Source of the DNA: JAFGVL01 sp964546015
GTDB taxonomy: Bacteria > Bacteroidota > Bacteroidia > Bacteroidales > Paludibacteraceae
Direction: 5' to 3'
Assembly: GCA_964546015.1 (NCBI GenBank)
Contig: CAZJHO010000008.1
Span: 1-52,792 of the forward strand
DNA: 52,792 bases
This document shows, piece by piece, positions 42,881-51,788 of the stretch (position 1 is its first letter; the number at the start of each line of letters is the position of its first letter). The position numbers and the translations under genes were made by a program. Below the pieces are notes generated by a model that worked only from the letters and a program-made list of their open reading frames with translations, was not told where the DNA came from and searched no databases.

Positions 42881-43516
42881 TTATGCTTGATTCCAATTTG
42901 CCGGATCTTGACGCCACTCTTGTAATGTCTCTACTTCATTCGCAGAAATATAGTCAGTTTCCAGAGCTACTTCCAACAAAGTACTATAGGTACTTAGTGT
43001 ATCAAGTTTTACATGATTCTTTTTAAATGCTTCTAATGCTTCTGGGAATTCGTAAGTAAAGATAGCCAACATACCAAGCACTTTTGCACCATTATTACGA
43101 ATGGCTTCTATAGCCTTTAAGCTGCTACCACCGGTAGAAATAAGGTCTTCTATCACCACCACCTTCTGGTTTGGTTTAAGGTCTCCCTCGATCAAATTTT
43201 CCAATCCATGGTCTTTAGGAGAAGAACGCACATAGATAAACGGCAATCCGAGCTCTTCTGCAACTAATGCTCCTTGTGCTATAGCACCTGTAGCAACACC
43301 GGCAATCACCTCGGCATCAGGATATTTTTCTTGAATAAGACGACAAAATATTGTTTTAATCCCTTTACGAACATCCGGATAAGAAAGAGTTTTTCGGTTA
43401 TCACAATAAATAGGCGATTTCCAACCTGATGCCCAAGTAAAAGGCATAGTCGGTTGTAATTTTATAGCTTTGATGCGTAATAAATGTTCGGCGGTGATTT
43501 TTGCTACTCGTTTCAT
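42881..43516 (-). CDS. pyrE: Orotate phosphoribosyltransferase
   Basis: A 211-residue type I phosphoribosyltransferase. It has the orotate-binding WASGWKSPIYCDNR, the RSSPKDHG loop and the PRPP motif VVVIEDLISTGGSS. It joins orotate and PRPP to give orotidine 5'-phosphate in pyrimidine synthesis. It is the first gene of the pyrE-SRPBCC-argH-aguB operon, with a promoter about 95 bases upstream that overlaps an inverted repeat. Confidence 0.95.
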   Translation of the reverse strand: MKRVAKITAEHLLRIKAIKLQPTMPFTWASGWKSPIYCDNRKTLSYPDVRKGIKTIFCRLIQEKYPDAEVIAGVATGAIAQGALVAEELGLPFIYVRSSPKDHGLENLIEGDLKPNQKVVVIEDLISTGGSSLKAIEAIRNNGAKVLGMLAIFTYEFPEALEAFKKNHVKLDTLSTYSTLLEVALETDYISANEVETLQEWRQDPANWNQA

Positions 43517-43610
43517 AAATACTTTTTCAATTAAAAAATTTATTCTCTGAATTTTAAAATTATTATTTCCGGGTTGATTATTTTATAACGAAACAACTGT
43601 TTATTTCGTA

Positions 43611-43654
43611 CAAAAATACATAATATTTTTATAGACAAAGAGCATCTATAAAAA
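43611..43654 (-). promoter_or_regulatory. pyrE operon promoter with overlapping inverted repeat
   Basis: On the minus strand TTTG (43639-43636), 17 bases, then TATTTTTG (43618-43611) form a promoter with slightly short spacing. The TTTG lies in the centre of the inverted repeat TTTTTATAGA (43626-43635) and TCTATAAAAA (43645-43654). A protein bound there would block the -33 element, so the repeat is a candidate operator. Confidence 0.55.
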
Positions 43655-43659
43655 TTAGC

Positions 43660-43950
43660 AAAAGTTCATAAATATTTTTTTGTGTACATTTGCATTTACG
43701 CCCAAAAATGTGAAATATAACTGTCAGCTTAACTTTGTGTACCTTTGACAAACGCATAATAAAAGAATCTTTTCCAAATAGAATGCCTGTGATGAAGGTA
43801 AAAAGTATTATAGAATATATTAACTTTAATATTCTATAAATATCTTCATGGTATATAATGCGGAACGATTAGAGAAAATAGAACCACACATATAAAGAGT
43901 AGCGTAAAAACGGTTTATGGTATTTTGTCAGAGCTTTATTTTTTAGAAAA
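43660..43950 (+). other. Long leader region before the 5'-nucleotidase genes
   Basis: Two -7 type boxes face right, TACATTTG (43685-43692) and TACCTTTG (43740-43747), giving leaders of about 250 or 195 bases. The leader holds two tiny reading frames, 43783-43839 (MPVMKVKSIIEYINFNIL) and 43848-43895 (MVYNAERLEKIEPHI), and an AT-rich inverted repeat TATAGAATAT/ATATTCTATA (43809-43838) that covers the end of the first. These may be leader peptides or gene remnants. No known riboswitch is recognised. Confidence 0.4.
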
Positions 43951-44667
43951 ATGAAAAAAATATTTCTTTTTTTATTCCTATTGTTGGGATATTTCAGCTA
44001 CGCCGAGAAAATAATATCGGTTGATAACCGACTGGTAAAACTAAACCAGTCCATTAGTAATTCTAACGAAGCTGAAAATATGGAAAATTTGATTGCTCCT
44101 TACAAAGCTCAACTCGACAAAACAATGAATACAATAATAGGTTATGCTCCCGAAATATTAACTAACAAAGATCCTCAAGGAGGAGTTTGCTCTTATTTTT
44201 CGAACGCATTATTAAACTATGCCCGTGAAATAGGCGAAAAAGAAGTAGATGCTGCCATTTTAAATATCGGCGGCTTTAGAAAATCGATCAATGCAGGAAA
44301 TATCACCATTGGAGATATTTATGAACTGATGCCGTTTGAGAATATGGCTGTTATTGCTGATATTAAAGGAATCTATCTGCAAGAATTATTAAACTTTTTT
44401 GCAAAAAAAGGTGGCGAAGCCTCAGCAAATATAGCTTTTGAAATAAAGGAAGAAAAGGCAATTAATATTGTTATAAACGGTCAGCCTTTTGACGATTTGA
44501 AAACATACCGCATTGTAACGAGTGATTATCTGATTATCGGGAATGATGGAATGAAGCCCTTGTCTAATCACACCAATATCCAAATACTAAATAAACTGTT
44601 GCGTGATATTTTTATCGAATATATCAAACAAGAAACCGTACAAGGAAAATTAATAATGAATAATTGA
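43951..44667 (+). CDS. 5'-nucleotidase C-terminal domain protein (stand-alone)
   Basis: A 238-residue protein with a signal peptide (MKKIFLFLFLLLGYFSYA). The rest is the C-terminal substrate-binding domain of the UshA/5'-nucleotidase family: LAPYK-like opening, GVCSYFSNALLNYAREIG, AAILNIGGFRKSINAGNITIGDIYELMPFEN and YRIVTSDYLIIGNDG. The metal-binding N-terminal domain is missing here and is encoded by the next gene. The pair probably hydrolyses nucleotides in the periplasm after association (inference). Confidence 0.87.
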   Translation: MKKIFLFLFLLLGYFSYAEKIISVDNRLVKLNQSISNSNEAENMENLIAPYKAQLDKTMNTIIGYAPEILTNKDPQGGVCSYFSNALLNYAREIGEKEVDAAILNIGGFRKSINAGNITIGDIYELMPFENMAVIADIKGIYLQELLNFFAKKGGEASANIAFEIKEEKAINIVINGQPFDDLKTYRIVTSDYLIIGNDGMKPLSNHTNIQILNKLLRDIFIEYIKQETVQGKLIMNN

Positions 44668-44676
44668 TAATTGAAA

Positions 44677-45504
44677 ATGAAAATGAAAATCAATAAAATA
44701 ATTTTTCCGTTTATAGTATTGTTAGTGTTTTCTGCCTGTAGCTCGACAAAAGAACTGGTTATCCTCCACACCAACGATACGCATAGTCAAGTAGAAGCAA
44801 GGAAAACAAACGGAGAAGAATTGGGTGGTTATGTTCGAAGAGCAGATTACATTGCTAAAGTTCGCAAAGAAAACAAACGGGTATTACTGCTCGATGCCGG
44901 CGATTTTTTACAAGGAACACCTTATTTCAATTTCTTTAAAGGCGAAGTAGAAATAAAAGCTATCAACCAGATGCACTATGATGCAGTTACCTTAGGCAAT
45001 CATGAATTTGATAATGGAATTACCGCTTTAGCGAGCAATCTTTCAGGTCTTACAATGCCAGTAATTTGCTCTAATTATGATGTAAGTGCCACACCCCTTG
45101 CTCCTATCATAAAACCTTATGCTATCATTAAACAAAGAGGAATCAAAATCGGTATTATCGGATTATGTATTAATCCTAAAGATTTAATTATAGAACAACA
45201 TTCTACAGGAATCATATATCAGAATCCGGTAGAAAAAGCCAATTTCTACGCTAAAAAGCTGAAAGAGAAACATCGATGCGATATTGTAATTTGTCTATCG
45301 CACTTAGGTGATGATACCAAAGGCATGAACGATAGAATAGTAGCAGAAAATTCATCAGACATAGACCTGATTATAGGAGGACACAGCCATAAATTGATTT
45401 CCGATCTGCAAATTGTCAACACAAAAAATGATAGTATTCCTATTGTACAATCCGGTCGTTCGGGCGCTTATATTGGCGAGATCAAAATTATTTTCGGAAA
45501 ATAA
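44677..45504 (+). CDS. 5'-nucleotidase N-terminal metallophosphoesterase (stand-alone), lipoprotein
   Basis: About 275 residues from ATG 44677 (ATG 44683 is also possible; the codon at 44671 is TTG). It has a lipobox (VFSAC). The calcineurin-like metallophosphoesterase motifs are complete: ILHTNDTHSQ, DAGDFLQGTPY, TLGNHEFDNG, CLSHLGDD and IGGHSHK. It ends after this domain with no C-terminal substrate domain, which the upstream gene supplies. The gap between the two genes is 9 bases. Order is reversed relative to UshA: the C-domain gene comes first. Confidence 0.88.
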   Translation: MKMKINKIIFPFIVLLVFSACSSTKELVILHTNDTHSQVEARKTNGEELGGYVRRADYIAKVRKENKRVLLLDAGDFLQGTPYFNFFKGEVEIKAINQMHYDAVTLGNHEFDNGITALASNLSGLTMPVICSNYDVSATPLAPIIKPYAIIKQRGIKIGIIGLCINPKDLIIEQHSTGIIYQNPVEKANFYAKKLKEKHRCDIVICLSHLGDDTKGMNDRIVAENSSDIDLIIGGHSHKLISDLQIVNTKNDSIPIVQSGRSGAYIGEIKIIFGK

Positions 45505-45519
45505 AAAGGAATAAATTGT

Positions 45520-45527
45520 TATTTTTG
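45520..45527 (+). promoter_or_regulatory. -7 promoter box close to the methyltransferase-like gene
   Basis: TATTTTTG followed by CGCCC ends eight bases before the ATG at 45536, so a transcript from it would have a leader of only a few bases at most. Confidence 0.45.
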
Positions 45528-45535
45528 CGCCCATT

Positions 45536-46225
45536 ATGAATAAAAAGATAAAATCTTTTTTGCGCTTTTTGTCTTATTTGCGCCATGCCAAATATCATGG
45601 CGGACATGGCGTTCATTCGCCGTTTGTATTCGACCTAATTACAAATATTCTGGAAGAAAAAAATCCATATTACCATTATGCAAGAATAGAAAATCAACGC
45701 AGGGTTTTATCCAAAAAGAACATTCCGCTTCAAAAGAAAAAATACGACCAAGCTGTTTTCAGGATCGTTAATGCGGCAGGCCCCGCATCAATTATCGAGA
45801 TAGGAAACTCAGGTGGAATTACTTCGGCTTATCTGGCTGTTTCGAGTAAAGAAACCCCTTATTTCTTACTACAAAATTCGAATGATGAAATTTTCTCTCA
45901 TATTCCAAAGACAGTTATTCTCAAAGGAATTTTTACCGAAGCCTTACCTGAAGCGCTTCAATTGGTTTCACAGGTTGGTTGTGTGTATTTCCATCTGACG
46001 CAAACCGGACCCGATACCATTTCACTTTTTGAACAATGCCTACAAAAAGCCTCGAAAGAATGCGTATTTATTTTTGAAGGAATTTATACTTCTGAAACAA
46101 CAAAAGCTATCTGGAAAGAAATAATACAAAAAGAACAAGTACGAATTTCATTAGATATGTATGGGTTGGGACTTGTTTATATCAATCCTATATTACAAAA
46201 ACAAGATTATATTTATCTGTTTTGA
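45536..46225 (+). CDS. Class I SAM-dependent methyltransferase-like protein
   Basis: A 229-residue protein. The N-terminal basic helix is followed by HGGHGVHSPFVFDLI, a signature of a Bacteroidota methyltransferase-like family. Motif I of the Rossmann fold is IIEIGNSGGITSAYLA (about residues 85-100), and the later part shows beta strands (VGCVYFHLTQ, CVFIFEGIY) at the right spacing, although the usual acidic residue after strand 2 is not clear. The substrate is unknown. It overlaps the convergent Rieske-fold gene by 13 bases. Confidence 0.65.
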   Translation: MNKKIKSFLRFLSYLRHAKYHGGHGVHSPFVFDLITNILEEKNPYYHYARIENQRRVLSKKNIPLQKKKYDQAVFRIVNAAGPASIIEIGNSGGITSAYLAVSSKETPYFLLQNSNDEIFSHIPKTVILKGIFTEALPEALQLVSQVGCVYFHLTQTGPDTISLFEQCLQKASKECVFIFEGIYTSETTKAIWKEIIQKEQVRISLDMYGLGLVYINPILQKQDYIYLF

Positions 46226-46671
46226 TTAATTACACGAATAATCGTTCCTGATGGGGTATAACTGGCAATAGCCTGATAAATCTTTAAACCTTCTTTTGCC
46301 TCTCCTGCCACACAATTCCCGGTTTCAAGACTAAAAATCGAACCGCATTTTTCGCATTTTGCCTGAATCATATCCGGATATACACGCACCGTACGGCTCA
46401 CTTCATTGGGACAAGCCATATCGTATGCATAAAATTCACCCCAATTGAATGAAGAATGATAAACAATAATACCACCATAACCAAAAGCATCCGTTTGTTT
46501 GATAGGAATTACAAATGCTTTTGAGCCTCCTTGAGCAAGTAATTCCTGTGCTTCCAGATTAAGATTCCGTTCCAGAAAAACGGTATAATTCGGGATAGAA
46601 GAAAGTTGTTCCGGATCATTACAAGAAAATAACCCAAGAAACAAACATAAGACGCACACATACTTCTTCAT
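46213..46671 (-). CDS. Rieske-fold lipoprotein lacking the usual histidine ligands
   Basis: A 152-residue lipoprotein (lipobox LFSC at about residue 17). The C-terminal half is laid out like a Rieske domain: FYAYDMACPNEV for box 1 and AKCEKCGSIFSLETGNCVAG for box 2. In true Rieske proteins these boxes are CxH and CxxH; here the histidine positions are Asn (or absent) and Cys, so a standard 2Fe-2S cluster is unlikely. A zinc or other metal site using Cys is possible. It is the last gene after ldcA, with a 43-base gap. Confidence 0.65.
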   Translation of the reverse strand: MKKYVCVLCLFLGLFSCNDPEQLSSIPNYTVFLERNLNLEAQELLAQGGSKAFVIPIKQTDAFGYGGIIVYHSSFNWGEFYAYDMACPNEVSRTVRVYPDMIQAKCEKCGSIFSLETGNCVAGEAKEGLKIYQAIASYTPSGTIIRVINQNR

Positions 46672-46714
46672 ATCCAGATAAAAAAATAATCTTTTGCTAT
46701 AAAAAACTTATAAA

Positions 46715-47626
46715 TTAGTCAATATCAAAACAGTAGGTCAGCGAAGCTCCCGAACTTTTTACATTTAAAGTAGCCTCAGCTCCCAACACAAACGGCAGAT
46801 TATAATCCACATGTCCGGCAGGAAAATTGAAACAAACAGGATAATCGTATTCACTTACGGCATCAGCAATGATTTCATAAACTGTTTTACCCAATTGAGG
46901 GTCTTCTTCATAATCGGAAAACTGACCGACAATTAACCCCGTCAAATTTTCCAGCACACCGCTTATTTTTAAGTTTTGCATCATGCGATCTATTTTGTAT
47001 GGTTCTTCACCGACATCTTCAATAAAAAATATTTTATGATAGGTATCAAGATCAAAATGCGAACCACGCAAACCAAATAACACAGATAAATTACCTCCTA
47101 CAATAGTTGATTTTACTTCTCCTTGACGGTTGAGTTCGTGTGCAGGGACTTTGTATTCAGGATCTTTTCGTCCATATAAAATATCGTGCAATAGTTTAAT
47201 TTGTTCGGCATCTTGCGGAAGCTCCGCCAAATGCTTTGCCATGATGGAATGTACAGAAGCAACTTCGATAGCAGTTGTTGCTGCATGCAATACGGAAATA
47301 TCGCTAAAACCCACAATCCATTTCGGATTAATTTCGAAAGCCGTCAGATCTATTTGGTCTATCACTTGCATAAGTCCGTATCCGCCACGCGAACAAAAAA
47401 TAGCTTTGATTTCAGGATTATCGATTGCAGCCTGTAAATCGGCAATGCGTTGCTCAACTGTCCCTGCAAATCGGCCGTTTTGTGTACGCGCAAACTGGCC
47501 CACTTCAGGACGAAGATTCCATGATTTAAGCCTTTCTATTGTCCCGTCAATGTATTTTTCATCAATATTTCCCGAAGGAGAAATAATAGTAACTTTATCA
47601 TTGTATCTTAAAAAAGGTGGTAACAT
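46715..47626 (-). CDS. LD-carboxypeptidase (peptidase family S66)
   Basis: A 303-residue cytoplasmic serine peptidase. It has IISPSG near the start, CSRGGYGLMQVID, the probable nucleophile S108 in VGFSDISVLH, the glutamate block FIEDVGEEPYKIDR and the catalytic histidine in FPAGHVDYNLPF. It removes the terminal D-Ala from murein tetrapeptides, allowing peptidoglycan recycling. It lies 44 bases after the M16 peptidase gene on the same strand. Confidence 0.92.
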   Translation of the reverse strand: MLPPFLRYNDKVTIISPSGNIDEKYIDGTIERLKSWNLRPEVGQFARTQNGRFAGTVEQRIADLQAAIDNPEIKAIFCSRGGYGLMQVIDQIDLTAFEINPKWIVGFSDISVLHAATTAIEVASVHSIMAKHLAELPQDAEQIKLLHDILYGRKDPEYKVPAHELNRQGEVKSTIVGGNLSVLFGLRGSHFDLDTYHKIFFIEDVGEEPYKIDRMMQNLKISGVLENLTGLIVGQFSDYEEDPQLGKTVYEIIADAVSEYDYPVCFNFPAGHVDYNLPFVLGAEATLNVKSSGASLTYCFDID

Positions 47627-47670
47627 TTTATAGGTTTTAACAATTAATAAAAATTCTTTGTAAAAATAGT

Positions 47671-50466
47671 TTACTTTTTCGGATTCATTATAAATTCAAT
47701 AGAATTATTTTGTACCATCAATGCCTGTAAGATTTGTTTGATATCATCGGCAGTAATTTCATTTACAATCGATTCGTATTGAGTAGAAAGGTTAAATCCG
47801 TCTCGTTCATAAGCAAAGATAGCACTACGCCACCATGTATTTTCTTTCTGATCTTCCTTGTATTTTTTCAGCAGGTTTTGTTTTACTTTTTCCAGGTCTT
47901 CATTTCGTGGACCATTCTCACGGATATTTTCAAGTTCTTTTTGAGCAATAGCAATTAATCTTTCACCCTTTTGCGGGTCTGTATCGAAACGAATGGTAAG
48001 AGCAGCTTGTTCTTGCGGACGATTTGTTACATTGCTGCTGGTGCGTACACCATACGAACCACCTTCATTCTCGCGAATACTTTCAGTATAGCGTATATCA
48101 AGTATATCCGAAAGCATAGACAGTGTTATTTTGTTCTTCCAATCATAAATCATATTGCCACTATTGACAATATAAACCGAAGTTTTTTCAACTTGCATCG
48201 GTTGCTCGAACTCTTTTTTTATTTTTCCGGAAGGAATACGCACATTATTATCTCGCCACGATTCTCGTTCGACAGTTGTTTTCATTCCTCCCAAATAATT
48301 TTCCACCAAAGGTTTCATACTATCTGGATTGATATTTCCGATAAATACAAATGTAAAATCGGCCGGATTTTTAAAGCGTTCTTTATAGGTTTTATACACT
48401 TTATTTTGTGTCACTTTTTCAAGTGTAGCAAGATTCATGATTACATTACGAGGACTGTAATTACTCATAATCGCAGAAATAGTATCATTAAAAGCGGCAT
48501 TTGGGTCAGTTTGTTTATTGGCATACATCGTTTGCAGTGATTGTTTGAAAACCAAAAATGCCTTATTGTCTTTGCGAGGAGCGGTAAATTTCAGATAAAT
48601 TAATTGGAATAATGTTTCCAAATCTTTTACGGACGAACCACCCTTCATGCTCTCTTCATAAGTACCAATATTTGTACTGATAGATACAATCTTCCCTGCC
48701 AAAATCCTATTCAGCTCTAAATAAGATAAATTGCCAACTCCATTGCGAGCTATAAATTCATCGGTAAGCATAGCAGAGGGTAAATCATCTATTTTATCTA
48801 CGAGAGAAATTCCTCCTTCACTAAAAGCAAAAAAAAGGACTTCATCATTTTTGAAATCAGTTGGTTTAATCAATACACGAATACCGTTATCGAGTACCCA
48901 TTCGGTAGTTCCTTTAAGTATATACGGATATTCTTTGACTACTTTACCTGCTTTTATTTTTTTGGATAAAAGCGGTTTTTCTACTTTTTTCTCACTATAT
49001 GTGTCAATTATATTTTGAGTAGACGCGGTCAACATCGAACGGACCTCAGTTTCCGAGGGTAAAGTTTGTTTCATTTTTTCCGGAGCTGAAATGCTTACTA
49101 TTACATTATTTGAAGTAATATACGACTGAACGGTTTGATTAACCATATTCAAGTCGATTATTCCTGACAAGGCTTTTTGCGCATATTCATATTCCCATTC
49201 AATACCAGGAATCGGTTCTGCCTCTAAAAAGTTGCGTATATATTCCTGTACCAATGACGCATTTTTTTGTTTATTGCGTTCATTATATGATTTTTCAAAA
49301 GAAGCCAATAATTTTACTTTAGCTCTGTCAAATTCAGGCTGCGTAAAGCCATATCGTTTCACACGCTCAACCTCTTTCAATAACGCTTCAAAAGACATTT
49401 TTCCCTTGCCTTCTTTTGCTACTACAGCTACTTGGAATGCATCGCAAGAACGGGTTATATCGCCATAATAGCCCACGGCTTGTACAAAAGGACAGTTTTT
49501 ATCCATAAGTAAATAATCGAAACGATCACTCAGCATGGAACTAATCAAAGAATTAACCAAATCTTTGTCGTACCCTTTGGTAGTAATCCGGATAGAGTCA
49601 GGCACCGGTCGATGTTTATAATTTACTTCAATTATGGCATATTTTGCTTCGGAGTCAGTCACAATTGCCACAATAGGCTCTGTATTATCAGGTATGTCGT
49701 AAATAATACGCTTGGCAGGATTAATCAGTTTAGGTATATCGGCAAACAATCGCTTGATGGTAGCTTCAACGGCATCTACATTTATATCGCCCACGATAAT
49801 CAAAGCTTGTTGGTCGGGACGATACCATTTGTGATAATACGCTCGCAATTCATCGTATTTAAAATTATTGATTATGGCGGTGTCGCCTATTACATCTCGT
49901 TTAGCATACTGTGAACCAGGGTATTTCAAGCGGTTGCTTTCTTTCCAGATACGGCGGTCGGCAGTGCCCCGTGTGCGCCATTCTTCAAGGATCACTCCGC
50001 GTTCTTTATCTATTTCATCATCATCGAGCGAGATAAATCCAGACCAGTCATGCAAAATCCAAATAGTGCTATCTACAATTGATTGACGAACAGTAGGGAT
50101 ATTTTTCAGTAAATAAACCGTTTCGTCAAGCGAAGTATAAGCATTCAGGTTTGCACCGAACTTTACTCCAATGGTTTCCATATAATCAATAATGGTTTTT
50201 CCGGGGAAATTTTTAGTACCGTTAAAAGCCATATGTTCCAGAAAATGGGCTAAACCGTTTTGGTTATCTTCTTCTAAAATAGCACCCACATTTTGTACAA
50301 TATAAAAGTCGGCACGCTCGGCCGGCTCCTCGTTATGACGGATGTAATAAGTAAGCCCGTTGTCCAATTTTCCGTAACGAATGGCAGAATCCATTGGTAT
50401 TTCAGTTTGAGCTATCAACGAAACTGAAGCCCATAAAGCAATAACAAAAAATAATTGTTTTCTCAT
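47671..50466 (-). CDS. M16 (insulinase/PqqL-like) zinc peptidase
   Basis: A 931-residue exported peptidase (signal MRKQLFFVIALWASVSLIAQ). The active N-terminal M16 domain has the inverted zinc motif HFLEH (74-78) with the third ligand E155 in KERGVILEEW. The remaining M16C-type domains follow to residue 931, with the R/Y substrate residues of the inactive half in RENEGGSYGVR. It would degrade peptides in the periplasm. A -7 box, TAATTTTG (50493-50486, minus), lies 20 bases upstream. It may lead the transcript through ldcA and the Rieske-fold gene. Confidence 0.92.
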   Translation of the reverse strand: MRKQLFFVIALWASVSLIAQTEIPMDSAIRYGKLDNGLTYYIRHNEEPAERADFYIVQNVGAILEEDNQNGLAHFLEHMAFNGTKNFPGKTIIDYMETIGVKFGANLNAYTSLDETVYLLKNIPTVRQSIVDSTIWILHDWSGFISLDDDEIDKERGVILEEWRTRGTADRRIWKESNRLKYPGSQYAKRDVIGDTAIINNFKYDELRAYYHKWYRPDQQALIIVGDINVDAVEATIKRLFADIPKLINPAKRIIYDIPDNTEPIVAIVTDSEAKYAIIEVNYKHRPVPDSIRITTKGYDKDLVNSLISSMLSDRFDYLLMDKNCPFVQAVGYYGDITRSCDAFQVAVVAKEGKGKMSFEALLKEVERVKRYGFTQPEFDRAKVKLLASFEKSYNERNKQKNASLVQEYIRNFLEAEPIPGIEWEYEYAQKALSGIIDLNMVNQTVQSYITSNNVIVSISAPEKMKQTLPSETEVRSMLTASTQNIIDTYSEKKVEKPLLSKKIKAGKVVKEYPYILKGTTEWVLDNGIRVLIKPTDFKNDEVLFFAFSEGGISLVDKIDDLPSAMLTDEFIARNGVGNLSYLELNRILAGKIVSISTNIGTYEESMKGGSSVKDLETLFQLIYLKFTAPRKDNKAFLVFKQSLQTMYANKQTDPNAAFNDTISAIMSNYSPRNVIMNLATLEKVTQNKVYKTYKERFKNPADFTFVFIGNINPDSMKPLVENYLGGMKTTVERESWRDNNVRIPSGKIKKEFEQPMQVEKTSVYIVNSGNMIYDWKNKITLSMLSDILDIRYTESIRENEGGSYGVRTSSNVTNRPQEQAALTIRFDTDPQKGERLIAIAQKELENIRENGPRNEDLEKVKQNLLKKYKEDQKENTWWRSAIFAYERDGFNLSTQYESIVNEITADDIKQILQALMVQNNSIEFIMNPKK

Positions 50467-50485
50467 ATCTAAAATATTTTGAAGC

Positions 50486-50493
50486 CAAAATTA
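50486..50493 (-). promoter_or_regulatory. -7 promoter box of the M16 peptidase gene
   Basis: TAATTTTG followed by GC on the minus strand, 20 bases before the ATG, fits the Bacteroidota -7 element. The 123-base gap to the integrase gene otherwise shows nothing clear, in particular no strong terminator for the integrase. Confidence 0.45.
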
Positions 50494-50589
50494 CAAAAAT
50501 TTGTAGTAGAACACGGATATACAAATTCAATCACCAATAAAAGAAGCTTCATCGTATTCACTTACTCAATCGTAAAGCGCTTACTTTAA

Positions 50590-51672
50590 TTACATTATAT
50601 CATCTAACGGGCTTTTGATATTTGATAGTTGACGGTTACTTACTTTGGCATAAATTTCGGTTGTTTTAATATTGTTATGTCCAAGTAATTTTTGGATAAA
50701 ATACATGTCGGTACCACATTCCAACAGATGAGTGGCATAACTGTGGCGAAGCCCATGTATCCCAATCGGTTTGTGGATATTGGCTTTTTTCATCGCGTTT
50801 TTAAACACGGCTTGCACACTCCGTATAGCATATTGCCCGCCATATTGTCCTTCAAAAAGATATTCTTTGGGGCGATAAGTGCGGTAATAATTTCGCAAAT
50901 CGTCCAAAATTTTCTCAGGCAAGGCCACATAGCGGTCTTTCTTGCCTTTGCCCGATTCGATGTGTACCATCATTCTCCCGCTATCAATGTTACTTATTTT
51001 AAGGTTGACGATTTCGCTTACCCTCAGCCCCATCCCGTAGCAAAGTTTGAGCATAAGCACATGTTTCGGGTTTTCTATTTGTGCAAAAAGCTTGGATATA
51101 TCACTTTTGTTCATCACTTTGGGCAAGATGGATTTCTTTTTGGGACGGGGAATTTCTTCAAAGAAGAATTTTTCACACCCGAGCACTTGGTTGAAATAAA
51201 ATTTTATAGCATTGAGTCGGCTGTGGATAATGTTCTCGGACAACTTTAGCGAGGTAGCGCAATACAGAAAATACGACCGTAGTTTTTCGCTCGACAAATT
51301 GTCCACATTGTTGCCTTTGAGCAAATAAAGCAGCTGAGCGAATTCATTGCAGTATGTCCTAATTGTATTCGGACTGTATCCTTTGAGTATCAGCAAGTCG
51401 TGCATTCGTTTGAGTGCAGGTTTATTGACTTCGTGAATTTTGAGCATCACCGCCTTGCCGCTTCCAGTTTTTTCGGGTAATCCCAATTCTATCCTGACCG
51501 ATTTACAGTCAAACAGATACCATGCTTTCTTGGAAGCGCTCCACCGAGCAGCAGGAAACCTTTGCCTCAGTTCATCTTTCAGTTGTTTGTTGTATGGAAA
51601 AGTGATCCAAATAATCTCTTGCCCGTTGTGTTCGCCTGTTAAGAAACTGTAGTTGAAAACATTAAATGACAT
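50590..51672 (-). CDS. Tyrosine recombinase of an integron-like cassette system
   Basis: 360 residues from ATG 51672. Residues about 84-180 are the SAM-like core-binding domain (LKRMHDLLILKGYSPNTIRTY). The catalytic domain has R217 (GMGLRVSE), K242 (GKGKKD), H306 and R309 (HGLRHS), H332 (LLGHNN) and nucleophile Y341 (TTEIYAKVS), and ends IKSPLDDIM, like the SPLD tail of integron integrases. It lacks the extra helix IntI carries before the HLRH block. Residues 1-75 form an added module (ITFPYNKQLKDELRQRFP, ARWSASKKAWYLF) not seen in Xer. The gene faces away from a cassette-like unit, as intI does. Distinct from the core xerC at 548. Confidence 0.85.
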   Translation of the reverse strand: MSFNVFNYSFLTGEHNGQEIIWITFPYNKQLKDELRQRFPAARWSASKKAWYLFDCKSVRIELGLPEKTGSGKAVMLKIHEVNKPALKRMHDLLILKGYSPNTIRTYCNEFAQLLYLLKGNNVDNLSSEKLRSYFLYCATSLKLSENIIHSRLNAIKFYFNQVLGCEKFFFEEIPRPKKKSILPKVMNKSDISKLFAQIENPKHVLMLKLCYGMGLRVSEIVNLKISNIDSGRMMVHIESGKGKKDRYVALPEKILDDLRNYYRTYRPKEYLFEGQYGGQYAIRSVQAVFKNAMKKANIHKPIGIHGLRHSYATHLLECGTDMYFIQKLLGHNNIKTTEIYAKVSNRQLSNIKSPLDDIM

Positions 51673-51788
51673 ACGCAAAATGAATATAAATTAAAAGTGT
51701 AAAGTTAGTCGAAATATTCAAAATGCGCACAGATAGAAATAATAAAAAGCCCTGTTTATAAGTTTTGTATGAATGTTTTTTTAAGCTA

